Shown: positions 25,543-37,472, counted from the first letter of the stretch. The stretch: DNA of 64,000 nucleotides from Dermatophagoides farinae (GCF_024713945.1 NC_134677.1:5707001-5771000); one strand, 5' to 3'. Program-made: numbers and translations. The notes: generated by a model not told the origin, from the sequence alone.

Positions 25543-26088
25543 ATGTTGATGCCCAAAAAGGACCGAATTGCTATTTATGAATATTTATTCAAAGAGGGTG
25601 TCATGGTTGCAGAAAAGGATTTCCATTTTCGAAAGGCACATCCAGCTCTTACTAAAGTTCCAAATTTACACGTTATTCGAGCACTACAATCGTTGAAAAG
25701 CCGTGGTTACGTCAAAGAACAATTTAGCTGGCGACATTATTATTGGTATTTGACTAACGAGGGTATCAATTATCTTCGTGAATACTTACATTTGCCACCA
25801 GAAATTGTACCAGCAACACTGAAACGTACCGTTAAACCTGATGCTCGTACACGCGATAAACGTATGAAATTCATTATTCATTAAAACTTTTAAAGCATTT
25901 CATTTCTTAAATTTTGTTAATTGTAGTTGAAGATGCTCCAGCAAGAGGCGGTGCTGGTGGCCGAGAATCTTATCGTCAAAATGAAGGATATGTAAGTTTT
26001 ATTAAGGTGAAATTGTCCTATATTGTAAAATTTTTTTTTTCGAATATAGCGAACTGGTTATGGACGTGGCATGAAACCGGCCCAATAA
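25543..26088 (+). CDS. RpS10: 40S ribosomal protein S10 (eS10)
   Basis: Three coding exons (25543-25861, 25927-25991, 26050-26088) encode 140 residues. A likely 5' UTR intron at 25435-25501 (GTAAGT ... ATAG) precedes the start, a common arrangement in ribosomal protein genes. The protein begins [19 protein letters not shown] and contains [33 protein letters not shown] and [16 protein letters not shown], near-identical to animal S10. The C-terminal tail is Gly/Arg-rich and shorter than the human one (165 residues). It is a component of the small subunit head near the mRNA entry region. It converges on IMMP1L, with only 63 bases between stop codons. Confidence 0.97.
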
Positions 26089-26117
26089 ATAATTTTTTAT
26101 GTCTGACATTTTTAACA

Positions 26118-26123
26118 AATAAA
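26118..26123 (+). promoter_or_regulatory. poly(A) signal for RpS10
   Basis: AATAAA 30 bases after the stop; it lies within 30 bases of the convergent IMMP1L stop, so the two 3' UTRs probably overlap. Confidence 0.55.
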
Positions 26124-26151
26124 ATGCATTATTAATTGAAAAACTTGTTCA

Positions 26152-26849
26152 CTAAAAATTATTTTTATTGCTCAATTCATCATGTTGATTTGTATTCAAA
26201 TTTCCCATTCGATTCAAAGGCCAAATTCTATAAATTACACGACCAATTATAAGTCCCATAGGTAGAGCTCCAAATTCTCGAGAATCGGTGGAATTGGTTT
26301 TATTATCACCCATAAGCCAAACATGACCTTTCTGCACTGTCTGTCGATAGCTACTAAAATGATAACGTTGACTGATCATATCACCTGGCAAGGCAACAAT
26401 TCGTTTACAGATAAATTGATGTGGATTCATTGGCGATCGAACCACGACTATATCACCTCTATTCAATCAATAAAATGTTATTAAAAAAAATTAAAATTTC
26501 CAATGCAAGAGCTCTACCTCTTATAATCATTTCGATGAAATGCTGTGTTATATTTTTCGGCAATGATAATATCATTATTTAATATTGTTGGTTCCATTGA
26601 TGGGCCTTGTAATAAAATAGGTTCGGCAAAGAAACGAGTGATGCACCATGTGGTCGCAACAGTCACTGTGAATGTTCTAAGAGTACTTTTTAATTTATCA
26701 AAAGTTTCGGTGGTATTCTTTTTATCATTGTTGAAGGATAATTTATTAGCTTTGTTTAGACTTTTGGTTAATTGGCGATAGTTTCGTAAGGTATAAAAGT
26801 TCATTCGTGAAATTCTTGTTGTCCAGCAAAAGAAATTCATTTCATTCAT
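26152..26849 (-). CDS. IMMP1L: mitochondrial inner membrane protease subunit 1
   Basis: Two exons (26518-26849, 26152-26458) encode 212 residues. IMMP1L is a type I signal-peptidase-like serine protease facing the intermembrane space that removes sorting signals from inner-membrane proteins. The Ser/Lys dyad is visible: Ser84 in LLQGPSMEPTI, and Lys129 in FICKRIVALPGD. WLMGDNKTNSTDSREFGALP is the conserved box after the dyad. A hydrophobic segment precedes the Ser (TVTVATTWCITRFF). The N-terminal 60 residues are basic and longer than in human (166 total), so a downstream Met such as residue 16 may be the true start. The intron splits the RGDIVV codons. Confidence 0.92.
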
Positions 26850-27128
26850 TGATGATTATTATTATGACAAAGCCTAAAATTTAGGCTCTAAATGTTTAAA
26901 TTGGCCATGTGAAGATGGAGTTAGGATCGATAGTTTTATTTGCCAATAATTTAGTCAAAATGATTGTGGCATTTTTTATGTTTATGTTTTAAAATGATAT
27001 CAACTTGTCGATTGTAAAACAATAATAACCATCCTCTTGAAATTTAGAATGATGTGATGGCACGATAATAAATGTAAAGACGACAAATAATCATCAATCA
27101 TCAATGTTATGTTATTAAAGTTTACAAC

Positions 27129-28426
27129 ATGGAAACAAGTAGAAAAAATAGAAAATGGTCATTTTCTTTGACATTGATGATTTTGATAGAACCATGCATT
27201 TGTGAATATTTCGGTGACAATATAGACAATGCTGGCCATATTCCAATTATAATCAACACTTGGGCATTCGATCAGGCCAACGAAGCGGGTAACTAAAATT
27301 GAGTCACCGAATATCGTATTTTCCAAAATTTAAACGAGAGAAAATTCTCCAGAATAATTATCGCGAAAATGTTTACGAAACATCGTTTTTTTTGAATTTT
27401 TTTTCCATAACAGGTTGGTCATTGTTAGAGAAAAATGAATCGTCATTGAATGCAATTGTAGCCGCATGTTCTAAATGTGAATACCTTCAATGTGATCATA
27501 CCGTAGGTTGGGGCGGTAGTCCGGATGAAAATGGAGAAACAACTTTAGATGCGATGATAATGGATGGTGTCACACATCGAATTGGTTCAGTGGCTGCTTT
27601 ACGTCAAGTGAAAAATGGGATCTCGGTCGCCAAAGCTGTTATGGAACATTCATCGCATACGATGTTGGTGGGAGATCAGGCGACAGATTTTGCCATTGCA
27701 ATGGGATTCTCTAAGGAAAGTCTTTCATCTGATTGGTCTATTGATCAATTCGAAAAATGGAAAACGCGTGGTTGTCAGCCAAATTATTGGAAAAATGTTC
27801 ACCCAAATCCTCGGAACTATTGTGGACCATATAAACCTCAAGATTTAAATGAATTTCATCATGACAATAAATTCCTCTATAAAATTGTTGATCGCAACAA
27901 TCATGATACAATTGGTGCTGTAGCAATCGATCGCCAAGGTAGAATAGCATCTGGAACATCTACTAACGGTATGAATCATAAAATTCCGGGTCGAGTTGGT
28001 GATAGTCCGATCCCTGGAGCTGGTTCATATGTCGATCAAGATGTAGGAGGAGCCGCTGCTACAGGTGATGGTGACATTATAATGCGTTTCTTGTCCAGTT
28101 ATCAAGCTGTTGAAAATCTTCGTAATGGTATGGATCCAATTCAAGCTGCTAATGCCGCACTTGGGCGAATCATTCGAAAATATCCTAAAGCCCAAGTAGG
28201 AATCGTGGTATTGGATATTCACGGAAATTACGGGGCTGCTTGTTTGAACATTGATGGTGGATTCCCATTCATTGTGCGAAGTTGGGCTGAACAATCAAAA
28301 CATTTGGTCAAATGTGTTAGCACTACTGATTTTGAACCAAATTCAATTATTTCGATAAAATCAGATTTCAGACTTACTTTTTTTATTTCATTTTATACAA
28401 TTATTTTATTTGAGTTTTTATTCTGA
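27129..28426 (+). CDS. AGA: N(4)-(beta-N-acetylglucosaminyl)-L-asparaginase (aspartylglucosaminidase)
   Basis: Two exons (27129-27288, 27414-28426) encode 390 residues. This lysosomal Ntn-hydrolase cleaves the GlcNAc-Asn bond of glycoproteins. A short signal peptide is present (WSFSLTLMILIEPCIC). GWGGSPDENGETTLDAMIMDG, LLWN-like spacing, CQPNYWKNV and YCGPYKP match the alpha chain. Thr219 in NNHDTIGAVAID is the autoprocessing nucleophile that starts the beta chain. GTSTNGMNHKIPGRVGDSPIPGAGSYVDQDVGGAAATGDGD holds the substrate site. Unlike the human enzyme, the C-terminus ends in a strongly hydrophobic tail (LTFFISFYTIILFEFLF). Its stop is only 2 bases from that of convergent IBA57. Confidence 0.95.
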
Positions 28427-28428
28427 AT

Positions 28429-29748
28429 TTAAGTTATTCGTACATGAGAATTTTGACTATCAAAATTGAATAAACATTCCGGGTATTTTGGTGCATTCAA
28501 ATATATTTGATCAAAATTTTTGGGCCACCATTTAGGGATTGATGCACGAAGTTTCAAATTGGTATCAATGTGATACAGGTCTTGAGTGACAATGTCTCGA
28601 GGAATATTGTTGTTCGCGAGAGGAATCGCTAATGAAGCTATTCCGAATCTTCCGATTCTTCGATGTAATTGGCCAACTTTTCGCCTTTCATTAGTTGAAT
28701 AAATCAGAGTGCGTGGAGCAGGTGATTTTTGTCGCAATATGTGATTTGAGCATAAGAATTCGATGGGAAATACACGTTGTTTAATCGGCTGGGTGGAGTA
28801 GATTTTTATCGTTTTCTCTTCGGATGTATACAGACCTTTATTCAATGATATTGCGTTGATAAAATCACCATTCATTTCAAATGGAAAATAATGACCAGAA
28901 CGAATATCATTTTGACCTTCTGCTAAACCAAGTTGATATTTAAGCCCAATATAGTCAGCTATTCGGCCTTCAATCAATCGAATTCGTTCATGATTCGATT
29001 GACATTTTATGTATGGGCCTAGGTCTTCCAAACGAGAGCCACCTAATCTGGTTAGGAAACGATAACCAAAATGTTCGTAACCGATTCGTGGATCGGCTAC
29101 TAATTTTAAATCGTCCGAATCAATAGGGCTAAGTGTTTGATCAATATTGTAGATAGATTGGTGTTTGTCCAACAATGATGCTGGCAGTATGGCCCATAGA
29201 TTAAAATCATTAGCTAATTCAACTTTGATATTCTTATTTACATTATAACCAAGCAATAATCGTTTGACTGCTGTAGCAAGACCTTTGTCTACTTCTAAAA
29301 TAAATTCGCCATCACCATCGTAACCATTACAATCTGCAACAATGTATCGTCCTCGATAGACAAATAAATCGCATAGAACCTTACCAACGGCTGACAATAT
29401 GAACGAATAAATTACTGGCATCAATTTATTGTGATGATCTAGTGATGAAAATTGTTCGGCATGGTTGGCTGATAATAATTTTCTCATATCATTTGTCAAC
29501 AATGATTGAAGATAGATGAACGATCCGGGCCCAGAAACTCGAAGCAATTGTTTATTTCGAAGATGAATGGCCACAAAACTTGCAGCCTCCGTCAATTGTT
29601 TATAATTATTTCCACATGAATTAGTGACGGGACGTAATTGCCAAATGAACCGGGATAATTTGAATAATCTAGAATAATTGAACATTGTTACAAATTTTAT
29701 TCGTTTCGTGATCACATGTGTTATAGAATAATAATTATCAAACGCCAT
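28429..29748 (-). CDS. IBA57: IBA57-like mitochondrial iron-sulfur assembly factor lacking the signature cysteine
   Basis: A single exon encodes 439 residues. IBA57 works with ISCA1/ISCA2 in late [4Fe-4S] assembly. The N-terminus is basic and hydrophobic; Met22 (MFNYSRLFKLSRFIWQL) is an equally good or better presequence start. The folate-fold body matches: LLRVSGPGSFIYLQSLLTNDMRKL, RYIVADCNG, DPRIGYEHFGYRFL, YQLGLAEGQNDIRSGHYFPFEMN, and a C-terminal LRASIPKWWPKNF like human SVPDWWP. The family signature KGCYxGQE is KGLYTSEE here, so the conserved Cys and the Gly-Gln pair are gone. The protein is longer than human IBA57 (356), with extra residues in the middle and at the end. Confidence 0.85.
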   Translation of the reverse strand: MAFDNYYSITHVITKRIKFVTMFNYSRLFKLSRFIWQLRPVTNSCGNNYKQLTEAASFVAIHLRNKQLLRVSGPGSFIYLQSLLTNDMRKLLSANHAEQFSSLDHHNKLMPVIYSFILSAVGKVLCDLFVYRGRYIVADCNGYDGDGEFILEVDKGLATAVKRLLLGYNVNKNIKVELANDFNLWAILPASLLDKHQSIYNIDQTLSPIDSDDLKLVADPRIGYEHFGYRFLTRLGGSRLEDLGPYIKCQSNHERIRLIEGRIADYIGLKYQLGLAEGQNDIRSGHYFPFEMNGDFINAISLNKGLYTSEEKTIKIYSTQPIKQRVFPIEFLCSNHILRQKSPAPRTLIYSTNERRKVGQLHRRIGRFGIASLAIPLANNNIPRDIVTQDLYHIDTNLKLRASIPKWWPKNFDQIYLNAPKYPECLFNFDSQNSHVRIT

Positions 29749-29830
29749 CTACTAAAATGAATTTACACTTGTCAATGTTTGTTTCAATACTTCGCTGAAA
29801 TTCCCGGATCGCAAAAAAAAAACAATCCTC

Positions 29831-29938
29831 ATGTCCAATTTAATAAGTTCCAAGGCCGAATTGACGGCTGCCGTCATCGATTTTGCTGAACAAAAAAAAA
29901 ACAATCTATTGAAAAAATCAGATTTCTTTCAACAATGA
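29831..29938 (+). CDS. possible small open frame, 35 residues (weak)
   Basis: The frame starts 82 bases upstream of the IBA57 start on the opposite strand and reads MSNLISSKAELTAAVIDFAE, then a Lys/Asn-rich end. The first 20 codons are clearly less AT-rich than the surroundings and look coding-like. There is no good splice donor inside and no recognised family. It could be a short peptide, a first exon, or chance. Confidence 0.2.
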   Translation: MSNLISSKAELTAAVIDFAEQKKNNLLKKSDFFQQ

Positions 29939-32900
29939 CATTAGATTGGACATTTTCTTCACAAAATTACCCGCCCATATACCATGATTTATCATGAATT
30001 GAAACCAATGATGCGTATATAGACGGCCATTTTTTGGTGAAATCTTGTCATCTAATTCATCGAAATTTTTTTATCAAAAATATTTTGTTTTTCTTTCAAA
30101 TTCAACTTTTATTTGCTTTGATTTTCAATATATGTATGAATAAAAGGACTGTCATTTATAATGACAATAAACAGTACAATAACACGGTTGGGATCAGATG
30201 AGTAAAATTCATTTTCAATCATCATCATCATTATTATGATGATAATGATTATTTTCATTATGTAAATGAAATAAATAAAGCAATGTGTATCATTATCGTA
30301 TGCAATAACAAAATAATATTCAAATTCATCGATAGACGGTATAAATGAAACAAAAGCTCAATGATAGTTGCAGAAAAAAAATGAATATAATGAAATATAA
30401 TTATGATGATGATAATGATGATGACAGCATAATGATAGCCATATTTCAACATTAGATTATGCAATACTATATCGAAAAGAATTTTCATAAATTATATCGC
30501 TTTCATTATTCTGTATGTTGAATTATTCTGGATTGAAGATGAATGATAGAAGAACGTTCGATAATGATGATAAGTGATTCATTAGAAACTCTTTTTCTTT
30601 TCTTTTTTTTCACAGTCTTTCATTGTAGAAACCAATTTGAATGCAACACCAAGCAAGAAAAATAAACCTATTCGGTTTCTCATTGAATGAATTGAATTCA
30701 AGGAATTCATTTGTCGGTATATGTGCTGCTTGTGACTTTGATCATTTGTAAATCAATTTTTTTCCCAGTAACGATTTGCATTGCAACTACTTACTATTGA
30801 TACATTATTGAATTGTTGATTTTGTTATCCATATGGGTGTTTGAGTTATTTTTTTTTTCTCAATCGATTTGTTTCGAATAAAAAGAAATGCAAAACTTTG
30901 GCATTTTGGAAAAATTTCGCCAGAAATATGGCATCTATTTTCCACATAATAAAAGATTATTTGAATGTTTCAAGAATTGTTGGAATGCCTAAACGAATTT
31001 ATTATTTTTGTTTTTCATTCGAAATTTACTTTGTTTCATGATTGTTTTGAAGCATATGAAAAAAAGTGATTGTGTTCATCTGATTAAATTTCGTCATGAT
31101 GATTAACGATCCAAAAAAGGTGTTTCAATGTTATTTTTCTTTCTAATAATAATAAATCATTGTATTTTATTTTAATCATTTATTTATCACAATAGTGATT
31201 TGTCGTTTCAACCAGATATTTCATTAATTACAGTCAAAGAAATTAAGCATATAATCCATAAATCTCATGAACCATGTTGATAATCGAATTTATTCTAATC
31301 ATTGTATCAATATCATTCATTACTTTATAATGAGATTATACATTAAAGACAAAGTGAAATAATCTGGTTGGTAGCGAGAAACCAAAAAAAAAAAAAAATA
31401 AAAATAACCTCGAAAAAAGCGATAAACAAACCTACACAAAAAGCTCATTATATCCAATTCTGAAGTGTACACAAAGATAAATTGCCAATGACAATTAAGA
31501 AGATGAACATCATCATCATCATCATCGTAATCAACAATAGATAATAGATGAACAGATACTGGAATCCAAAATAAACCTTTGTATCCTAAATGAAACAACG
31601 TGAATAATAATGACTACAGCAAACTTAAATTGCAATATCCAGTTTTTCGTTTATTATGTTTAAACCATACTTTATTGTACATATAAAAAAGATAATGCAA
31701 TTATGGGCAGCCATTTTTTTGGACACGGCACAATACTGAACTAAACCAAGACCGATGATGATAGGGAAAAAAGCTCATCACGTTTATTTATTATTTTTTT
31801 TTTTTTTTGGATGCTATGAACGTTTTATCGTTTGAAAATACCATTGTAAAAGTATAAAAAGAATAAGAATAACAAATACATACAACAAAATGTTAACATT
31901 CGATTTATGGTGGTGAATTTGGTGCACCATGAGAATGATGATGATAAAATAAATAAACTGAAAAAAAACATAAAAGTAAATTCTGATCACTGTTTTTTTT
32001 CCATTTTATTATGTCATCTCAACACAACTTATCTATTTATTTCAGAGTCTGGACGGAAACCCTGAAGCAGCCTGTACAGGTCTTTTTCAAATACTATAGT
32101 AAAACAAAAACTCATGGCGTCTTTGTTTTTTTTTTTTTTTTGTCATTCTTGTTAAAACTGTAGAATTAAAAAATGTGGTATATTTCAAGTGTTTTTTTTT
32201 GTTGTATGTGTGATCAAAAATACTGGCAAAACAAATATTAACCATTAATACAAATTTCAAGTAGTTTGTACACCAAAAAAAAACTCATAGACAAGAGAAT
32301 ACAGGTTAACATGATTATAAACTGAGGTTGAAAAAGTATAATTATGATTGATAATTTTCAACATTTATTGAAAGACCCTTCTACCTATATATACTTTAAT
32401 ACAGTTCCAATTCAATTTCACCATTTTCATGAGTGAAAAAAAAATCAAAATTATAATCTGAAGAGATGAAATGAAAATTCTTGTAAAAAAGGAAGAGTAA
32501 ATATAATTCCTGAAAATAATAACAAAAATCAAGAGGATCACTAGAGTTGGAATCCAACAAAAAAAAACGAAACGAAATGAAATATGAAACTAGAACAAAA
32601 AAACGATTTGAACCTAATACAAGTATATGACGAAACTAGTGTTTCATGATTACAAAACGAATCAAATTTTCACCGTTATATCCTATAGTTTCATTATTCA
32701 ACATTATTCAAATCATGAATGAATGGCAATATAAGAAAATAAATATCCCTGACTTGTGTGTTTTAACTTTTTTTTCATATTTGATAATTCACATCACACA
32801 CACACATGCACATAGATCAGTTAACCATATTTTTTCACGATTTTGATTTTTTATTTTTTGAATCCTAACTTAATTTTAATATATATTACATCTCATGTAA

Positions 32901-34291
32901 TAGTATTAGTAATTGGTTATGTAATTTCATTGAATACAGTAATTGAATATTAAAAAGAAGAAAATGTTTTGAAATATTGCCGATAGGAATAAAAAAAAAA
33001 TTTGAAATAAAATTCTATATTGAAATTCTATATAAAAAAACTGTTGCAATAACATTGAATATTGAAACAAAACAAAAAATAATTCATTTTCAATCAAAAA
33101 AAAATGAAGTGACATTCACAAGCAGAAATTTTGTTTGTTTTCATAGAATGAAAAAAAAAGAAAAACGAAACCCAGAGGGACAAATTTCAATTTCAATAGT
33201 GAATAAACAAAAAAAAATTAGTTTGAATTTATTTTTTCATTCTAGAATTTCATGGAATAATTTTATAATTTGTTTGTCAGCCTATTTAAAAAGAATGATT
33301 CTTTTGTAGATTCGAATCAAAATGAAGTTTAATTTTTTTTTCTTTCTTAATGATTTATTCACCAAAGGAACATTATTGCTTTTGAAACTGAATTTGAACA
33401 GCCATTTTGGTTGATGTCTTTGCGTGTGTGGGTGTATTATTATCATTTATTTTTTTCAAATAGAAACAAACTAATTTATTTAATCATCACCAAAAGTAAC
33501 TTTCTGAATGTTATAAAAAAAAGTTTTTGGATCGATTTTAAAGACATACATCAATTTAGTGGATATATATAAGAAAAAAGAAATTAATTGCCACTCATTT
33601 TTATTTTAAGTTGACACCATTATATGCACTTGATCATTGTAACTACCAAATTTCAATTTTGTATAAACCTAATAAATGAAAAAAAAACAAATGTGATAGT
33701 GGAACAAAAATTGGTTTCCAACCAACCAGAGATAATATATGTAAAACATCATCCCAAAACAGAAATGAAATGTTTGACGAAATGGGTTTGGTCGTAATTT
33801 ATGGTGCAAACAACAAGGTAGAAAAGAAATGCAACCAAAGAAAAAAAACCAGAAAGAAAGAAAAACATTTCAGGATTGGTTGGTTTTTTTTTTCTTTTCC
33901 TTCAGTTAATATTTTCTTTTCCTTGATTCTTGGAGAAGGAAATGAAAAAAAAACTAAATTGAATATTCCATTCATCACCATCCAACGATGGTTAGAAACC
34001 ATGAGAAAAAAATATGGTTATAACCTTTGTCATAATATTGCCACTGTAGACGGAGATTTTTTACATTCTGGTTGGCTTGTTTGTTTGCTCGGCGGTGATA
34101 TTTGCCTGGATATGAACTACAATAATATATGGAAGATATATTTTATTTCGAATAGGAAAACAAAATAAAGGATAACAGGAACCAACAAAAAAAACAGAAT
34201 AAATGAAATTTTGTGGCTGCTAGTGAAATGAAATGAAATAAAATGAATAAAATACATTGATTCTCTGGTTCACAATAACAATTCATTCCAG

Positions 34292-34352
34292 GGCAGGCTA
34301 TCGTCGACCCTTAAATAGATTAACATAGTAATCGTTAATCGAGGTACCACTG
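34292..34352 (-). mobile_element. possible pogo/Tc1-mariner-type terminus (single end)
   Basis: Read on the minus strand from 34352, the sequence starts CAGTGGTACCTCG immediately after TA. This resembles terminal inverted repeats of pogo/Tigger-type DNA transposons, which insert at TA. The 60 bases inside it are less AT-rich than the flanks. No matching opposite end was found within about 1 kb, so this would be a truncated relic. The similarity is from memory and short. Confidence 0.3.
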
Positions 34353-35356
34353 TATTTGAAAAAAGTCCAGTTTTTTCACTTTATTCACATTATTTTGAAG
34401 AAATTGACATTATGATCGGAGAATTTAAAAAAAATTTTTGTTTTTCATTCAATCCACCGGAGGCTAATTGCCACCAGTTTTTTTTCCATTCTTTTATTTT
34501 ATTTCACATTGACATCGATGTATTTGATATGTTGACATGTTGAACTTTTTTTTTACAATCCATAAGTTTGTTGTAAATTCAGCAGAATTTTTTTTCTCTC
34601 TTTTTTATCAAAAAAAAAATTCTAAATTGCCTGAATTTTTTTTTTTTTTTTTTTTGTTATTTTGAAAATTTCTTTTCACTCATTCATTTATTCATAATTT
34701 TTATCACCATTGCGATTTTTATTCAAAATGGCCATCATCATCGGAAATTAATTGGATTTTTTTTAATGAAAATAAAATGACGGAAATGACAAAAACTTTT
34801 ATCTGTATGTTTGATGTTTTTAGAGTCAAGGATATATCGACTTACACACGGATGTTCAATGTGCCTTTAAGTAATCATTGAGATTCGTGATTTTTTTGAA
34901 AATTTTTTTTTGTCATTCAACTTTTAATATTGATTTTTGTTTTCATTAATATTGTTGTTGTCTATTTTTTTTTCTAGGACTCTACAAACTATTCGATATT
35001 CCTATTGTATTTTTTCTTGTAAGTGAGTAAAAGGTGGGTAAAAAAAAATATTACACAATAATTGTATGTGTATGATGATGATGAGTGATCCAGGATCTTT
35101 TTATTTATTCGCTATATTGTTATATAAATTCTAAATCTCACGCACCCAGAATGCAGACAGATACCAGATGTATAATGATAGTGAATAATAGTCTGGAACA
35201 GAAAATTATTATTTAGAAAATTACTTTAGAACGCAGAATCAAACCAAAATGGATTCGGCTATGAACATCGACATTGGCGTATATAAATTCGATGTTTGTT
35301 GGTCATATAATCACACATACACACACTGTTATTCTTGATCAACTTGGCGTTTTGTA

Positions 35357-35359
<3 letters not shown>

Positions 35360-35398
<39 letters not shown>
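35360..35398. repeat. (TG)n microsatellite
   Basis: About 18 uninterrupted TG units, the longest dinucleotide repeat in the window. Confidence 0.95.
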
Positions 35399-35399
<1 letters not shown>

Positions 35400-36587
35400 T
35401 GAGCAAGCAAGTGTGTTCATGCAGAATATATGATTCAAGGATCTCTATGTGAAGAAATTTATTTTAATGGCCTTGGTCATAATGTTATCTATACGTTCTG
35501 TATGTTTCTATTTTTTAGCATGTTAATATGTTGTCATCATCGTCATCGTCATCGTCATTTGTATAATATATATTTGAGAATTGACGCGCCAAAAAAAAAT
35601 ACAAAAAACAAAATTCCTATTTCATATTGAAATTTCGATTAATTCCAGATTGAATTTGCTGAATCAATTCTATTCACTGTTTGAAAAGTTATCCAATGTA
35701 AAAATTGTCATAAATAATATTGCTACTCATTTTTTTTTTTTTTTTTTTTTTTGATGGTGCAAAATGATAATGATAACACAAAATTAACCATAACTCGTAT
35801 AATCCATTAATGGACATATGGTCGTTTTGCAAGATCTATGGATGTATTGTGTTTGTTTTGTCTATTTTTGGCAACAACAAAAAAAAAAACAACAAACAAA
35901 ACAAAAAAAAACGATTTTATTCTTAAAATGATTGCTACTCATTTGTTATTATTAGTAGTAAGACCCTGAATCCAATTGAACTAAACCAAAAATAAAAACC
36001 AAACGTACATCATGTTATTTCGTATGTATGCATCAAATATTCTATTCGACGTGCGTGCGTGCGTGTGTGTGCGTCTAAATTGTCTAAATTGGAAATTATC
36101 CCATAATAACTAATGATAGCCAAATGAAATGAAAATGATTCTCTCAATGATATTGAATCATCATTGAATATATAAATTCAAAAGTGCAAAAAAAGTAAGT
36201 CAAATATTTTTTCCGAACATTTTATTTTGTCCATGTCAAATGCATAATATGATTATGTATGCATGAATGCATGCTTGTGTTATATTTTTAAATTTAAATT
36301 TTTATTTTCATTGAATTATGCATATCATATTATTCAATAATATTTTTATGAGCAACAAAATTCTGGCCATTTATATCATAATAATCACCATCATTAATAA
36401 TCACAGTCTAATCACAATCTAAGAGTTGGATAACGATACAATAAAAAAAATGGATCATAAATCAGCCATTTTTGTTATGCTTTAGATCGATTCAAACCGG
36501 CAAACTGAAACAATAATTTTTTTCCAGTAATTTTTCAAACTTTTGGCCATTATTTGAATTCTGACAGTTCCCAGAATAACTTGATTT

Positions 36588-36596
36588 GAACAGTGA
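36588..36596 (+). repeat. target-site duplication, left copy
   Basis: GAACAGTGA directly abuts the left end of the foldback element; the identical 9 bases follow its right end at 37866-37874. Confidence 0.85.
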
Positions 36597-36726
36597 GGTT
36601 CTGTCACAATTTGTCGAAAATAAAAATGTCGAATACAAAATGGTCGAAAATATTTGATCGAAAATAATAAAGTCGAAACAACAAAAACGTCGAACAGACA
36701 AAAATGTCGAAAATAAAAAAGTCGAA
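36597..36726 (+). repeat. terminal inverted repeat, left arm
   Basis: 130 bases that pair with 37736-37865 with two mismatches. The arm is built from GTCGAA motifs starting at 36613, 36628, 36643, 36657 (as ATCGAA), 36672, 36689, 36706 and 36721, with one more at 36736 in the diverged part. The spacing is 14-17 bp. Confidence 0.9.
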
Positions 36727-37472
36727 GATTGAAATGTCGAAAATGGCTTGAGCCCTTATCCCTTAAAATTATCACTAACGAAAAAGACTCAAATATTATT
36801 TTTTCATTTCAATTCTGGATAATCACAGATTAAGATGATAAAATTTTATTTTTATTCGAACTATTTGGATTCATATTATTATCAATTCACTTTATATTTT
36901 CATTCAAAGTTGTTTGTGATTATTATTTGATTGTTTATCGATTTACTACAGCATCAAAATTATCTGTAGAAATATAATAATCACTCGTAACGAAGTTTAA
37001 GCACAAGTTTTATTTACGGTGATAAATATCAGTTAGATGGTATATTAATTCAAACAATATATAAGTCGCCAACGTAAGCCAAATCAGAAGTGAAGTCTTC
37101 TTCTCTGTCCATCGTTTTTATATGCCTTTTTCCAATCGATATTGGTCTTTGTCATTGATTACCAAACGACTCATTGTTGGTCATAATGCTGGTAATCATT
37201 CGTCATTCTTGTCTATTAGTCATGATTAGCCATCCTGGTTTGTTGCTACCTATTTACAAAACATCGTTACCATTATTTGACTCATTCCTTGTCATCGATA
37301 TTTGAGTCTTCTGGATGATCTTCAGATTAGTTATTTTTACATATCTTTAAGTAATTATTGAAGAGTGGGTGATAAAAGGACCATTCAATGTTATGAACGG
37401 TCTTCACAGGGCCAAAAATGTTTATTTTTTTTTAGTTTAGGTTTTTTTTTTAGTTTAGGTTTTTTTTTTAGT

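Larger units (their letters stand above)
29939..36587. other. gene-poor AT-rich region, left part
   Basis: 6.6 kb dominated by A/T runs, ATC/GAT repeats and a long TG microsatellite. No open frame here looks like a conserved protein. Short patches of higher GC at 32046-32080 and 34292-34352 are described separately. Confidence 0.35.

Noticed and set aside
36482-36775. 97-codon minus-strand frame rich in Phe, Arg and His
   Set aside because: It is the transposon arm repeat read through (TTCGAC units), not a protein.
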